A DNA stretch of 64,000 nucleotides from Chrysomallon squamiferum (Eukaryota; Mollusca; Gastropoda; Neomphalida; Peltospiridae): the NCBI GenBank assembly GCA_012295275.1, contig CM022672.1, positions 28,038,472 through 28,102,471 of the forward strand, given 5' to 3'. The position numbers were made by a program, and so were the translations under genes. Below, piece by piece: positions 12,030 to 32,103 of this stretch. Under the pieces are notes generated by a model, which saw only the letters and a program-made list of their open reading frames with translations, did no database searches and was not told the origin of the DNA. Every line of letters starts with the position of its first letter. Within the stretch, counting starts at the first letter, position 1.

Positions 12030-12640
12030 AACACATTATGGTTGAGAAAGCTTTCGTAACAACTTAACCTAATTCAAAACAATGAACAACATCAACAACG
12101 AAGTCAGAATCATCAAAAGCACAGCATAAAAAATAAATATTGTTTAAGATATTTTATGTCATTCAGTTTCTTGTCTAATTCGAGGACACAAAAACGAACG
12201 ACATAAAACAGCCATAAGGCAACATACTGAACAAAGTTGACGACACTTTCGTAACGACGTTACTACAGTTATTATAATTAAGATCTTCTTTAATTTCAGA
12301 ACACCAGTAACGACGTCATCATCGTCATTATACTAAACAACGTTAACGACGTTTTTGTAAGAAACAAACCATTTTTTTAATATAAGATCTTCTTTGTTAA
12401 TTCAAGGACATAACAAAACACCAAAATCGAAATAAGTACATTATACCAAACTATGCTGATGACATTTTCATAATCATTATCATTTAAGCCTTATTTAATT
12501 CAAGGACATCTTTACAATACAATTCTTTAAAAAAAAAGTAAAAAAATAATATCATAAAAACCGTAAACAAAACAACGGTCGCGACACCTAATGACAGAGA
12601 TCTTGTTCAATTCAGTAACTTAACAGTATCAACATCTGAA
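12030..12640 (+). repeat. Degenerate ~105-bp tandem array, about five copies
   Basis: A motif like agatcttctttaattcaaggaca recurs near 12170, 12282, 12386, 12487 and 12600, that is every 101-113 bases. A second motif like aacaacgttaacgacatttt recurs in the same rhythm near 12040, 12231, 12336, 12450 and 12570. Copies are strongly diverged, so the array is old. Confidence 0.6.
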
Positions 12641-12882
12641 ATCGATGACAATATGGAAAAACTGACAAATATAATTTTATTATTGATCAGTTGCAGGGAA
12701 AATTAATGCTGATTCAGCGTTAACGTATACTGCGAGAGGTTAAAAGAAGATGAATATTTTAATTACAAGTCTACTATCGATCAGTGATAGTTGTCTGTAC
12801 TCGTGTTTCGTCTTCGTATTGTTTGCTTTGTCGCCTGCTTCATTTCTTGATTCTGTCCAGACTGAATGCGCTTTCAGTTAAG

Positions 12883-13020
12883 ATGTTTGTTGCACCTGTT
12901 AGGGGATTAATTAAGTCGGGATTATCCTCCCGATTAAGAAATAGGTTTCTTCAGCAGCACACAAGAATCGTGAATGGTTTGAAAAATGGATTTTGGGGAA
13001 GAAAACTACTATACAGATAA
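12883..13020 (+). CDS. Possible 45-aa basic micropeptide or unspliced first exon
   Basis: An ATG in fair context (AAGATG) opens a 45-codon frame beginning MFVAPVRGLIKSGLSSRLRN. It is rich in Arg, Leu and Lys with no acidic residues, so the N-terminal part could form an amphipathic basic helix of the mitochondrial-presequence kind. It lies 480 bases upstream of the first recognisable ANKRD55-like exon, on the same strand. It may be an independent short gene, a piece of a 5' exon, or chance. I do not recognise the protein. Confidence 0.25.
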   Translation: MFVAPVRGLIKSGLSSRLRNRFLQQHTRIVNGLKNGFWGRKLLYR

Positions 13021-13406
13021 ATATCAAAGTATTTATGCTATGATTCATAGTTCCTGACTGTTTTCTATAACTGGTATCAGTTTTGTAAGCATATCCGTGT
13101 GAAAGAATAATTATACCATTTATGTACGTATTATGAATGTATGTGTGAGTGTAAGAGTCTGTACGCCTATCCAAGTATATAATAGATCAATACAAACTAT
13201 TGTTACAGACGATATACAAAATACACATTAAGTACATACACACGTACATTCACACAGAGAGACAGACAGACAGACAGACATACATGCATACATACATTTA
13301 TCTACCTATCTATTCCTGAAATTAACTTTCAATTTTATCATAATTATGCATAAACAAAAATCATATTACTGTAGGAAGAATAATTCACGAGGGAAATTTA
13401 TTATAT

Positions 13407-13409
<3 letters not shown>

Positions 13410-13478
<69 letters not shown>
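13410..13478. repeat. (GA)n microsatellite abutting the first ankyrin exon
   Basis: About 34 uninterrupted GA units end 22 bases before the first recognisable exon of the ANKRD55-like gene. Open frames across it on either strand read only RE or SL dipeptides. Confidence 0.95.
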
Positions 13479-13480
<2 letters not shown>

Positions 13481-13500
13481 ATAATAATAAAACAATTAAG

Positions 13501-21273
<7,773 letters not shown>

Positions 21274-21332
21274 AAGCAGAGTTGTTTCCCTTAGGACATT
21301 GCAAGATGAAATTGTTTATAGTTTGGATTATC

Positions 21333-21379
<47 letters not shown>

Positions 21380-21889
21380 GGTTGTATTGTTTGTTCTTGT
21401 TCACATGTTTGTTCTGAAAGAAAAGTATTGATCTAAATCAAAGTTATCTACATAAAGTCTAGAAAATGTAGTTTATGATATTAAATATTAATAGTTCATC
21501 TCAAAAATATTTCTTATTAATATATTATTAATTATTGTAAGTTTTGAAAAAAAAGTTATATCAGGAAAGTCACACATTGTTGTTCTTATTTAAAATGCAT
21601 TTTTGTAATGAAATGATAATCTGAATATGTTTCCAAATATGCAATATAGAAAACACACACACACTTCATATATTAGATTTTATTACTGGTTATTATTTAA
21701 ACATTAGTAATATATGAATATTTAACGAATTAATGAATATTATCTTTAATATTGCATTGTCACCCTTGCTAAATATCAATATATATATGTATGTATATTA
21801 ATTTTCTTAATTATGCTAAATAAGACTGTTAGAACTTTAAAAAAAAATAGTAGTAGTAATAATGAAAACCGAATAAATAAACAAACAAA

Positions 21890-21920
<31 letters not shown>

Positions 21921-22265
21921 AATTAAATATAAAAATAAACTTATACATATACACAAATTTAAAAAAAAAAATAACAAAACAAGATCAGTTGCATTATATT
22001 TATCATTCGACTGATATATTAATATCGGTCAGGAGATAGTTTAAAGCCGGCCCATTGTCCCAGGATGCTTAGCCCCATGTTTAACTTTCATCCAAACATG
22101 TTATATTGAAATTTGATTTAAAAAAATAATAATAACAAAAATGCATAAATATGGTATTTTCAATAAATATAAAACGACCAAAGTTATACTTTTTTTTCAT
22201 GTATGATAATATTTAATTGCATTTGTAAATTAGTTTATTCGTATAAATGTATTTGAATTTTTTTT
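21274..22265. other. 3' flank of the ANKRD55-like gene with (ATT)n and (AAAT)n runs
   Basis: An ATT run (21333-21380) and an AAAT run (about 21876-21921) occur here. AATAAA hexamers in the AAAT run are possible polyadenylation signals. No further gene is visible. Confidence 0.5.
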
Positions 22266-24196
22266 TCATAGAATAATGAATAAAGCATCAAAAAGGAAAA
22301 ATGTGTTGAAAATGAGTAAATTGTGTTGGTACCTGTCTTTGGAGGCCACCGAAATGAGCGACCACCTACGATGTACGGACTCTTTTGCCGATTGTTTTTC
22401 AGTGTTTATATCCCTTAGATCAGTGGACACTTGTTTAACTAGGAACAGGGCATTATTCCACTGCTGAAACGGAACAGTCATACCGATTTGGATTTATTTT
22501 CTCGGAAATAAATAATATTATTTTGTATGGCAGCTTTATACGATATTTTTAAAGATGGCTTCGCCCATTTCCTGCATTATGGAAGTATTGTTTTATTTCG
22601 AATCAAAATAGCCCGTGAATTGCAATCGCCAAACGCCTGCCCGACATATCGTGCGCGTTCAACCTGTTTGGTACGTAATTTTGATAATTCAATCATTCAA
22701 CATAATTACATGCATATTTATGTTTTAAAAATTATGCGTTTCAGCGGACTTTCTATTTACATTATCAGTGAATTCAGTATGTCTGCAACCGTCTTTTAGG
22801 ATAAAGCTGTCATGCTTGTTTGTTGTGGATAAAGATTGTAAATATGTTAAAAAATATATATATCTGTAATTCTTATATGAGAAGTATATGTATAAAAACG
22901 CACATAATGAAATAAAAATAAATGTTTGCTAGTTTCTATTCACATGCGTATATTATGTTAATAGAGAATTTGTCTAGAAATTAAATGAGAGAAAATTTGC
23001 TATTTGTTTCTACTGTTAACAAAACACATTTTTCAATTCGGTAACAAAATTAAAAGTGATAGACTAATTATTACAGATTGTCGAGCTTAATCACACATGA
23101 GAAATTGATTTTTGAAGTAAATACTAAAGATAATCTAATTTTTAAAAACTGTTATATCATAGCCTGTATGCATGTTATCGCCTCATTAAAAGTGTCAGAT
23201 TTGAGCGTTGTCTTTTAAACAGAGCTATGAATTTTCGTTACGTCAAATAATAAGACCCGATAACTATATGAATACTAAATAAATCAAGTAAAATGTTCAT
23301 TAGGTTACACAGACCGACACGAGTAAAAACACAGATAAACAAGCATTCAAATAAATATATTCATGATTTCATAAACATTCTTTTGAGGAAAAAATGGCGT
23401 TCATCTTGATAATTCATAATAAATCCATCATTAGTGTAGAAAGCTCTTCAAATTAGTTGTTATCAGCGAGTAATGGAATCTGTAGATTATCGTTGTTGAT
23501 GAAATATTGAAATAACCATAGCAACAAATGGATCTGCCATTTCTTATCGTGATTTGAAAAAGTATCATAAAAGAAAAGGATTTAGATGGATAATGGTGTA
23601 TCTATTTTAAAATCTATAAAATATTATATTTAAAATAAAATACAAGAAAAATATCTAATGATATTGAAGCTGTTTGTACGCATAATCTATAAACTAGACT
23701 ATTCTCTTACGATAATAATAACATAACAACAATATTAGTAATAATAATAATAATAATGATGTGATAATTATGATGATGACTGTTACTATGACTAAGACTA
23801 ATACTAATATGATGACTGTTAATAAGACAACTATTAATAATAATAACAACTACAACAACAGTAACATCACCAGCAACAACGGCAAAAGAACAATAAGAAC
23901 AATATTAATACATTTTGCAGAGTTTGTAAATAAAAATATTTGTAAAATTAGTAATGCAATAAGACATTTTACTTTTTTTATTTCTTATTTCTAAATTTAA
24001 TTTGACATTTAATGTAACTTTTTGCTGTTGTAATATACAGTATAACTAGACAGCTACAAGAAAGACTGTGTATTTAAACGCGAATGGAGCCAACAGAACC
24101 ACAAACCAAGACAGGAGACATCATTCACATCTAGTATAGCTTCTTGCAGTTCATGTCTACGTTATATGACAGAATAGTAAAAATAATAAATAAATA

Positions 24197-24248
<52 letters not shown>

Positions 24249-25562
24249 TAATAAATAAATAAATAAATAAATAAAATATACACTAAATATGAAAAGACTA
24301 GCGACATTAACATTATCCAATCATTAGATATGAAGATTTACATCTGAGTTGTATCAAGATTTAAAGTCGATAATTTCCAAATTCGAAAAGAACGGATGTA
24401 TTAAGACAGAACATTAAGTCATAGAACAACATCAGACAGTTAAATTAGTATAATAATTTTCAATAACACCATGTAATTAATTACAGCAAATCTTACAGAT
24501 CGAACTGTAAACCTTCTAAACACTAGTAGCAACAATAAAGAAAAGTACATAAGTAAATTGCTAAATAAACGTTATGTCCTGTAGAAAAATTCGAACTGGT
24601 TACCTACAAAAATAAAAACCCAGTGGCAAAATAGACAGCAGCTGCGGAACTTTAACCAAGGATTCAAACCTGATACCCCAAAACATGAACTGTATCAATA
24701 ACATTAATGTAATAACATTGTAATTTTCAATCTTTCTTTCGAAATCAGTGGCATCAGTAAACCCATAATCATGCGAATTCTAATTATATATCGAGACCTG
24801 TTCAAATTCGAACTGAATATATAAACAATTCCAAGGTGGCTTAATGAAATTTCTAAGTGCATGTCGTTGACATTTCCAGCATAAAGAATCTTTACCTGAA
24901 ACCCTTGATGGGAATTGAAATAATGACAGAAGTCTGATGACATTCTGTCCGGAAATCAAACAAATGCACTGAACATGTTTCTGCGACACAAGACAAACGA
25001 TTAGCATTCGCAGAGACTGAGTACAACCAGTCCTCTAACACATGACGATGTCGTTCTGAGGATTAATTACTTTTCTTTCCTCTATTATTAATTTTTTTAA
25101 AAACATTTTACTTTTGTTGTTGTCGTTTAATATTGTTTTAGTTTAAAAATCGATAAATAAATGACTGTATGAATGAATGAGTGAATAAATGAATAAGTTT
25201 TAATTAATTTTTTAACCAAAAAATAAAATAAAATAAAATAAATAAATAAATAAAAAGAGGAAACTGTTGGACAGTAATTTTGTTATAAATCTGTGTTGGC
25301 CATAGACACATTTATATAAAATATATGTATATATATATATATATGCTTATCTATCTATCCATATCCGTATAGCTATCTGTCTGTCAATGTATATAGATAT
25401 ATTTTTATAGATTTGTTTATTAATATGTATAAACTTGTAAAAACAGAGACAGATATGCAGATATATATTGATTTATAGATAGGAAGGTACGTAGAAAAAT
25501 AAACAGAGAGACAGATACATAGATAAAGAAGGAATGTGTATTATTTACAACTACACCCTAGA

Positions 25563-25622
<60 letters not shown>

Positions 25623-26700
25623 TGAGAGAGAATGTTGACAGTGAAGTAGCGAATAGCATTCATAGCACTTGTTATTCGTTCGCTTCTTATTTTCTCTGTG
25701 TTAATGGCCACGCAAAACCATCGCATTAAATAAAAATCAGTTCAACTGCATTAGTCTTGACACCGCATTATATCTTATTGGAAATAATAAATATCATTTT
25801 CTTCCTAATAAAAGAGTCTAGAATTACTCTAGATTATTTCAATATTTCCTTTGACGTCATGTTCTGTAAAGTTGCACCTGTTCGTGAATACAGCATAGGT
25901 ATTAAATGATTTAATGGACAAAAGTATGAAAAATAAATACCTGGCTACACCATTTTATTATATAATTACATTAGCATAGAAATAATATAATTATAGCCAT
26001 TGTTTATCGTTTGTACAAACAAAAATACATATACATGCATATATACATGCATACTTACTACATTCATACATAACATACATACATACATACAGATATACAA
26101 GGGAGTGTGTATGTAGGTTGCGTGAGTTTCATTAGTATCCTTTGTACTTTGTTAATTTATAATAATGTTAGAGAACGAGAAAAAATAGAAAAATTGAGTT
26201 ATTTTGATTTTCTAATAATAACAGCTGCGTTATTTCTTTGATCTTTCAAATGATGACATATCTTTGATTTTTCTTTTCAAGCCCATAATTAAAATGACTT
26301 GACTCTATACGGAATGATCTAGTTAAGCTTAGTGTTTCGCCTAGCTTCGTCTAATCCACTAAAACATTAATCGATTGTTGGATCCTGGATTATGATTATA
26401 ATAAACTCGAAAGAGTAATGATATCATCAGCGAGAAAGAGTAATAGTTTTAATTATTTTTGGATTTTAATGTGAAATTAGATTCATAAAGATTTAGTTGC
26501 GTAGATTTATTCACCTGATTTTTCATAAGTAGCTCTCACGCAAAGTTTTATTTTTTGACTGGTGGTGAACTAATAACAGGTAATGAAGAACCGAAAAATC
26601 CACTGAAGTGAAATATTTCAGAAAGCGCTTTAATAAGCACTTTTTTTATTTGTATTAATCAAATATTTTGTCATATTTACAGTCAGTGCCTGGAAAACTG
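22266..26700. other. Intergenic, no gene recognised
   Basis: At 22276-22467 both strands are open for over 60 codons; neither translation is recognised. The rest is AT-rich DNA with a decayed AAT/ATG/ACT tract (23710-23900), an AAT plus AAAT run (24190-24275), an AC plus AG run (25565-25632) and TATC/CATA tracts. No tRNA gene was found. Confidence 0.4.
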
Positions 26701-26729
26701 GCTTGCATATCCTTCGCTGTAATCTTAAC

Positions 26730-26915
26730 TCATTCCACACAGACAGAACAATGACAATCGCCCTTAGCTTGACCGATTCCGTTAGGCAAGCGAGTTTTCT
26801 TTTGCTTGGGAGAATAATTACTAATACCTAAGCATCTGCGTCTGTTGTCGTGTTCGCAGACACTGCAGGAAGCGTCTTGTAATGAGTTGCTAATGTCACA
26901 GACCTCAACGTCCAC
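26730..26915 (-). CDS. Cysteine-rich fragment, possibly interleukin-17-like
   Basis: The minus-strand frame contains CSVCEHDNRRRCLGISNYSP, then TRLPNGIGQAKGDCHCSVC, and a TGA stop. The pattern of a cysteine, about 14 residues, R-x-P, I-x-x-A, then C-x-C-x-x-C resembles the C-terminal core of IL-17 family cytokines, which are expanded in octopus. Two residues are inserted before the C-x-C-x-x-C, and the usual extension after it is missing. Upstream in the same frame, past one TAA, KCCGVDLGF reads like further cysteine-rich coding sequence. It could be a broken copy, a single exon, or another secreted cysteine-rich peptide. Confidence 0.3.
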   Translation of the reverse strand: MDVEVCDISNSLQDASCSVCEHDNRRRCLGISNYSPKQKKTRLPNGIGQAKGDCHCSVCVE

Positions 26916-27934
26916 GTTATATTAATGTAACGTAAATCCCAGGTCCACGCCGCAACATTTCGTCTTGCTTGTACCAACTGCCCCGAGACAAACGAAGTCT
27001 GTTAAGGATTATTTAATGGACAAAGGCAGTTTCAGCCAAACCAACGTAATTATTTCTGTCTCTCTGGAACGACTACTAATTAAAAAAATTTGATCCTGGG
27101 AACCGACTTTTGTTTCAAATACAGTGGAACCATGGTAACGGAACAGTATTTTTGTTTTCTGATTCATTACGATTATTACAGTTATAAAATTACAACGTTT
27201 CTAAGTCGTGGATAAATCTCTGAGACTATTTACAATTTTTAGTAACAACTGGCCCAAATACAGTTATTTTCCAGAAACACAACTAAATTATTTACGATCT
27301 TGGGGAAACCTGAGTTAAAATAATTAAAGAAGGAATCGGTTACAAGAGAATCAAGTTATTATGTTAATATAAATTTAAGTTATATATATTAAACAGTACA
27401 TTGCGTAATGACGGGTATACAAATGAAAAAAAATAAGGCAGACAATATTTTACTATTTCCCGCTTCCAAATGTTTATCAAAAAAAGGCTAAAGTTTCAGC
27501 TTCTCTCACGTGACCTCTGTTTGGCGCTTCTTTTTCAGAACTGGAATCCCGACTGAAGCTGGTATTTATTCTGCTGACGTCAGTGAAAAGCGAGAAATCA
27601 AAGGAAAAAAAGCTTAGCCAAACGGGTGTATTATGCATGGTCAAACAGAACATTAATTATTTGAACATATTAAGAGTTAAAGGTAATTTATTTACTGATT
27701 ATAATTAGTAATACATATTTGTCTTTATTTTATCTCTTCTCTATCTCATATACAGAGACAAGATAATCTCAAGATTATGTACATATAAAAATTAGTATTC
27801 TAATAAAATATCTACAGTTAGAATATATAAAAGAAATGTATCTAACTAAACACAATTTTATAGATAACCGGATTTTGCGTTAAACAAAGACTAAATTCTC
27901 TCTCTCTCTGTCTCTCTCTGTCTGTCTCTCTGTC

Positions 27935-28007
<73 letters not shown>

Positions 28008-28519
28008 GTCTCTCTCTCTCTCTCTCATTATCAGTTAATGAGCCCGCTAATCTTTCTTTCAAATAAAAAACATCTGTTAGTATCACATTTTTTTACCATA
28101 TTACAGATGTTTGTTAATAATATTATATATTAATAATATACAAAGTTAAATTCTGGCAGTGGTATAGTAAAATCATACTTACACTAGCAATTCAGTAAAG
28201 GATTTCCACGTGCAGCTATTGTAACTCATTTTATTTAACATCTCTACACAACTGGCATTGCATAACAGTTTCATATAGTCGGTGAACTAAGAAAACCTGG
28301 TTTCTCAACGTTTGGTCATTTTTATTTACTTATTCCACCAGAGGCAGTATTTTACTTTTGAAATGGTTTTATTCTTCATGTTAAAATTCTGAAGGCACTG
28401 GACAAATCTATTGTTTTCTAAGGTCGTTTTTTTACCCTGATACCATACAAAAAACATATTTTAAAGGTAAAAGAAAAATTAAATATTTCACCGACGAAAT
28501 ATGATAATGACAGCGAATT

Positions 28520-28600
28520 TTAGTTTAGTGGTTAGAGCGCAAGTGGTTAGAGAACAAGTAAAAGATGTTCCAGAAACAACTGTCACAAATCTGACCACAG
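28520..28600 (+). mobile_element. Possible tRNA-derived SINE head
   Basis: The sequence tagtttagtggttagagcgc is a good match to a tRNA A box. A weaker B-box-like gatgttccagaaac follows about 35 bases later. No clear tail or target duplication was found. Confidence 0.25.
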
Positions 28601-29139
28601 GCCTATAAGAGAATAGACTTTCGCATGGCTCTCTCATTATTAATTTTATCTGATTACTATTAACACTAGACAAACTGTGACTTAATGACTTCATCTCTGT
28701 TTAGAATGATATTAGATAGTAAACTAATGGCAGCAAAGTTAAGAACAAAATTTTGTACATCAAATGCTAAGAAGAGATTATATTATACTGCATCCTACAT
28801 AAATTACATCAGCTATTCTTACTGTACACTCGTATCGTGTATTGCCGACTTTAGTAACTTTTCATACAGTTATTATTTTATTATTATTATTTTTAATATA
28901 AAAAAATAAATCAGAAATAAAATAAGAATTCACTGAACAAATTATTAATCTTCGATTACACATCATTCATAGAGTTAACTACACAAAACCGTATAGAAAA
29001 GCTGTTGGCACAACATGATATGCTACTTTTTTTCTTCTTTTAGTTGTAAGGGATCTTTCTCTTACACCTTTCCATAGACAAAAACACATGTTACCTTCTT
29101 GAAGCATTTTATTAATAGAAAAATCTGATTTTTTGCCAC

Positions 29140-29225
29140 ATAGGAGAATCGATCCTACCTCAGAAAAGCGCTTTACCGCCGGTCACATCCCCACGTCCTG
29201 AGTAACCTTTCAGAGCAATATTGAA
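29140..29225 (-). mobile_element. Possible tRNA-derived SINE head
   Basis: On the minus strand, ggcggtaaagcgcttttctg is followed by a B-box-like ggatcgattctcc at tRNA-like spacing. Ends were not defined. Confidence 0.25.
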
Positions 29226-30608
29226 AGCCAATTTTCTGTGCTAAAATATAATAGGATTTGTTCTGTGATTTACTGTCGTATCGATTGCACCGCGACATCT
29301 CCAGGTTTGGAAGGAGCGATGTCCAGACATACATTATTAGCTAACTATTAATACCATGGTATTACTCTACCGACATTTTGGTACCAGTATAAATTGCTGT
29401 TTAATAACTGTTAGGAGATACATCACCAGATACGGTATTTCACTGGTTAAGATCATTACCAGTGCCGACGAATATCGGAACTATTTGATCTGATATTTTT
29501 TTCTCTATATCCAGTACTATAACATATAAACAGAAAAATTAAACCTGTCATGGTTAAATAATTATGAAAAACTTAATTATCTTTTCTTTTTTCAATAACC
29601 AATTTTTAAATAAACCAACAGTAAGAGTGCAAAAGTCAAACGATTAAAAAACCTTGATTATTAAGTCTAGACGTATTACATTTTTGATCTTTCAAAAAAA
29701 ATAACTTAAAGCAGACCAGAATAGCCAGTGAAATATGTCTCGCCTTCCACCTCGTCTTGCTACAGTCTGTCGTCAGTGCTGATGTTGCTGGTGGAATGAC
29801 GAGGGAGTCGGTTGTTCGGGCTACTGGGATTTGTTCACTGTCAGAGTAGCGGCAAGTTTTCTAATTCAGTCTGCTTGTGTCGACTATAGGTGATGAACAC
29901 GTCTTTATTTCACCGCAAATCAATACGAAAAATCAATCATCAAGCCGCTTGTGGGTCCAATTAAAAGCATCTCAAATTGGAAGATTTTGTCATCATGAAG
30001 CGCAAGACGATTTGGCTTGAAGCTTTCTTTTAAACAACATGAATAAGACTAGAGTGCCTTTACTAATAGAAAACTGTAGTGAAAAGAAATCTCTGTCTCT
30101 CGAAGTATGTCATCGATCACGAATGAATATTACAAAAGAAAAACGTAGTTGTTCGACATGTTCATGTCCTATTTAATCGGTGATAGTTGTATTTCCAAAA
30201 ATATGGCAAAAATGGCAAATAATAGAGACTGAACCGCATCGAGTAAACATTGACAATAAAACATTTAGTAAAAGTAATAAAATATTTTCCACAAATATTC
30301 ACTGTGCAGAAATAGCATGGAAATTAACATTATGAGTTAATAAACAATTAGAAATAAAATATATATATATATATATATATAAAGAAATATTTCCTCTTGC
30401 TACTACTGCAGTTGCTGCTGTTATTACTACCTACCAGTGTTATTATTATAACTGCATAAGCAACAAAATCAAATATTATTACTTTTACGACTGGGACGGA
30501 AGAATCTTCCGCTTATAAATGTCACTTGTATATGACTGTTGAATCGGTCTGCCGAATCAACAAAATAGCCTGTGAACTGCGGAATTAATTATCACTTCGG
30601 GAGTGGTG

Positions 30609-30830
30609 GGTGTTACGGGCTCCTGCAGAATGATCTGTCGACGACGTCTAGCGGCAAGGGTCATAACACGTCGCCAAATAACGCAAGTCCCTCTTCGTTC
30701 TTATAAAAGCCCCGATATTTTTTAGATCAGAACTGTGGAACGATTCCCGTGGAACGGTGGCTATCCCCTGAACGCACTTGGTAACTAGTTATTTATATAA
30801 GTGCTGTTTTCATTGTATTAACCCGCAAGT
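30609..30830 (+). mobile_element. Possible solo LTR (Gypsy-like)
   Basis: The segment starts TGTTACGGGC and ends near ACCCGCAA, roughly the inverted start as in many Gypsy LTRs. It carries a TATA-like ttataaaagccc at about 30700 and is clearly richer in GC than its surroundings. No 5-bp duplication could be confirmed. Confidence 0.3.
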
Positions 30831-30948
30831 GATTGATGTGACAGATTAAATATTTCTGTTCATCAATATTAGTCTTTACTACTATACTGAAAGTTCAACG
30901 CTAGTGCGAATACAGTTTTTAAAAATGTCATGTGTTTGTGTTCTAGTG

Positions 30949-31278
30949 CAGGGGTTTTCAAACTGTGGTCCGCGGACCACAGGGGGTCCGCAAGTACAAA
31001 ACAGGGGGTCCGTGGACAGCGAATACTTTTTATGGGCAGTTTGATTTTATATATGTTTTTTAATCGAAATCTGTTTTCTTATATTTGTAAATGTGAGCGC
31101 ATGAAATAACAGGTAAATAATTTTGTAATATATCCTAATATATCCTAAATAAATGTAAAAATATATGTTATTTTAAGCAAATATTTATTATAAATTTCAT
31201 AAGCGTTTATAAGGGGGTCCCTAAGGTAAAGCCTGGAATATAAAGGGATCCGCAAGTCAAAAAGTTTGAAAACCCCTG
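30949..31278. mobile_element. hAT MITE, 330 bp, with perfect TIRs and TSD
   Basis: The left end reads CAGGGGTTTTCAAACT and the right end is its exact reverse complement (16 bp). The 8-bp sequence TTCTAGTG flanks both sides exactly (30941-30948 and 31279-31286). There is no coding capacity. Direct gggggtcc motifs lie near both ends. The perfect ends suggest a fairly recent insertion, mobilised in trans by a hAT transposase. Confidence 0.92.
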
Positions 31279-31289
31279 TTCTAGTGTAC

Positions 31290-32100
31290 AAAAACGTGAT
31301 ACGGTATTTATAATATATTGCTTATTTATATAGATCCCATATCTGTTACCCCTAGAGCAAGCCAACTCGGGTAGTCACTCGCCGCATTGTTTACGTGTCG
31401 AGTCGCCACGGTTGTGTATCGTCAATTCTTTATGTTTTTAATTTTAAAATGTTTAAGCCGAAATATTTACGTGTTTAGATGCCTTAGTACCAGAAAACCG
31501 GAAAATCCAGAAATCCGGAATGCTTCAGTTCCCAAGGAGTCCGGATCAATGGTCCAGTACCCGTATAACGGTAATTGATTGATTGAGATGTAGGTTAAAT
31601 CAATCGATATCCTTGACTAACTGATTTACTGCGGGAACAAACCATTGTCTAAACTGAATAAACAGAAAAGAACATTTGATATAGTCATTACATTACAAAT
31701 TATTATTTATATGTAATCCTTAATATTCTGTATAAAGCGCTTATATTATCAAGCGATGTTTTGAAAAGAGTATATATGTGATGTTGTAAGGTCATATTCG
31801 TTCCTGTATTAGTTTGCTAAATATCGAGATTATTTTATGTGAACTGTAGGTACCAACAAGTTCTCATCTTTTCTTGATAATATATATATATATATATATA
31901 CTGATCCTTTATCATATCAGCTGCATAATTCCAGTTCTAAATACTGCTCTTAAGCAAAATTATATTCTCTCAGAGTTTTTGTTCACAATTTCTACAGCTT
32001 ATATTATGTCACGATTTTTTACTCAACTGTAAATTTGTTTATTATGTGTGAGCCTTTCGTTATACCCGGGTAACAAATCGCGTGATGTCAGAGCAACATT
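31290..32100. other. Intergenic, no gene recognised
   Basis: AT-rich sequence with an AT run near 31877-31901. A 63-codon frame at 31387 is not recognised. Confidence 0.4.
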
Positions 32101-32103
32101 ATA

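Larger units (their letters stand above)
26930..30600. other. Intergenic, no gene recognised
   Basis: A tttttcag acceptor at about 27530-27540 is followed by a 25-codon open frame ending in TAG; it could be a terminal exon but has no partner. A CT-rich run lies at 27895-28026 and an AT run at 30358-30381. Possible tRNA-derived SINE heads are listed separately. Confidence 0.4.

Noticed and set aside
22266-22481. Open frames on both strands with a possible acceptor (tttttttcatag)
   Set aside because: Neither translation is recognisable and no partner exon was found; kept only as a note in the intergenic entry.
24655-24685. tRNA B-box-like ggtttgaatcc on the minus strand
   Set aside because: No A box or cloverleaf stem could be found at the right distance.
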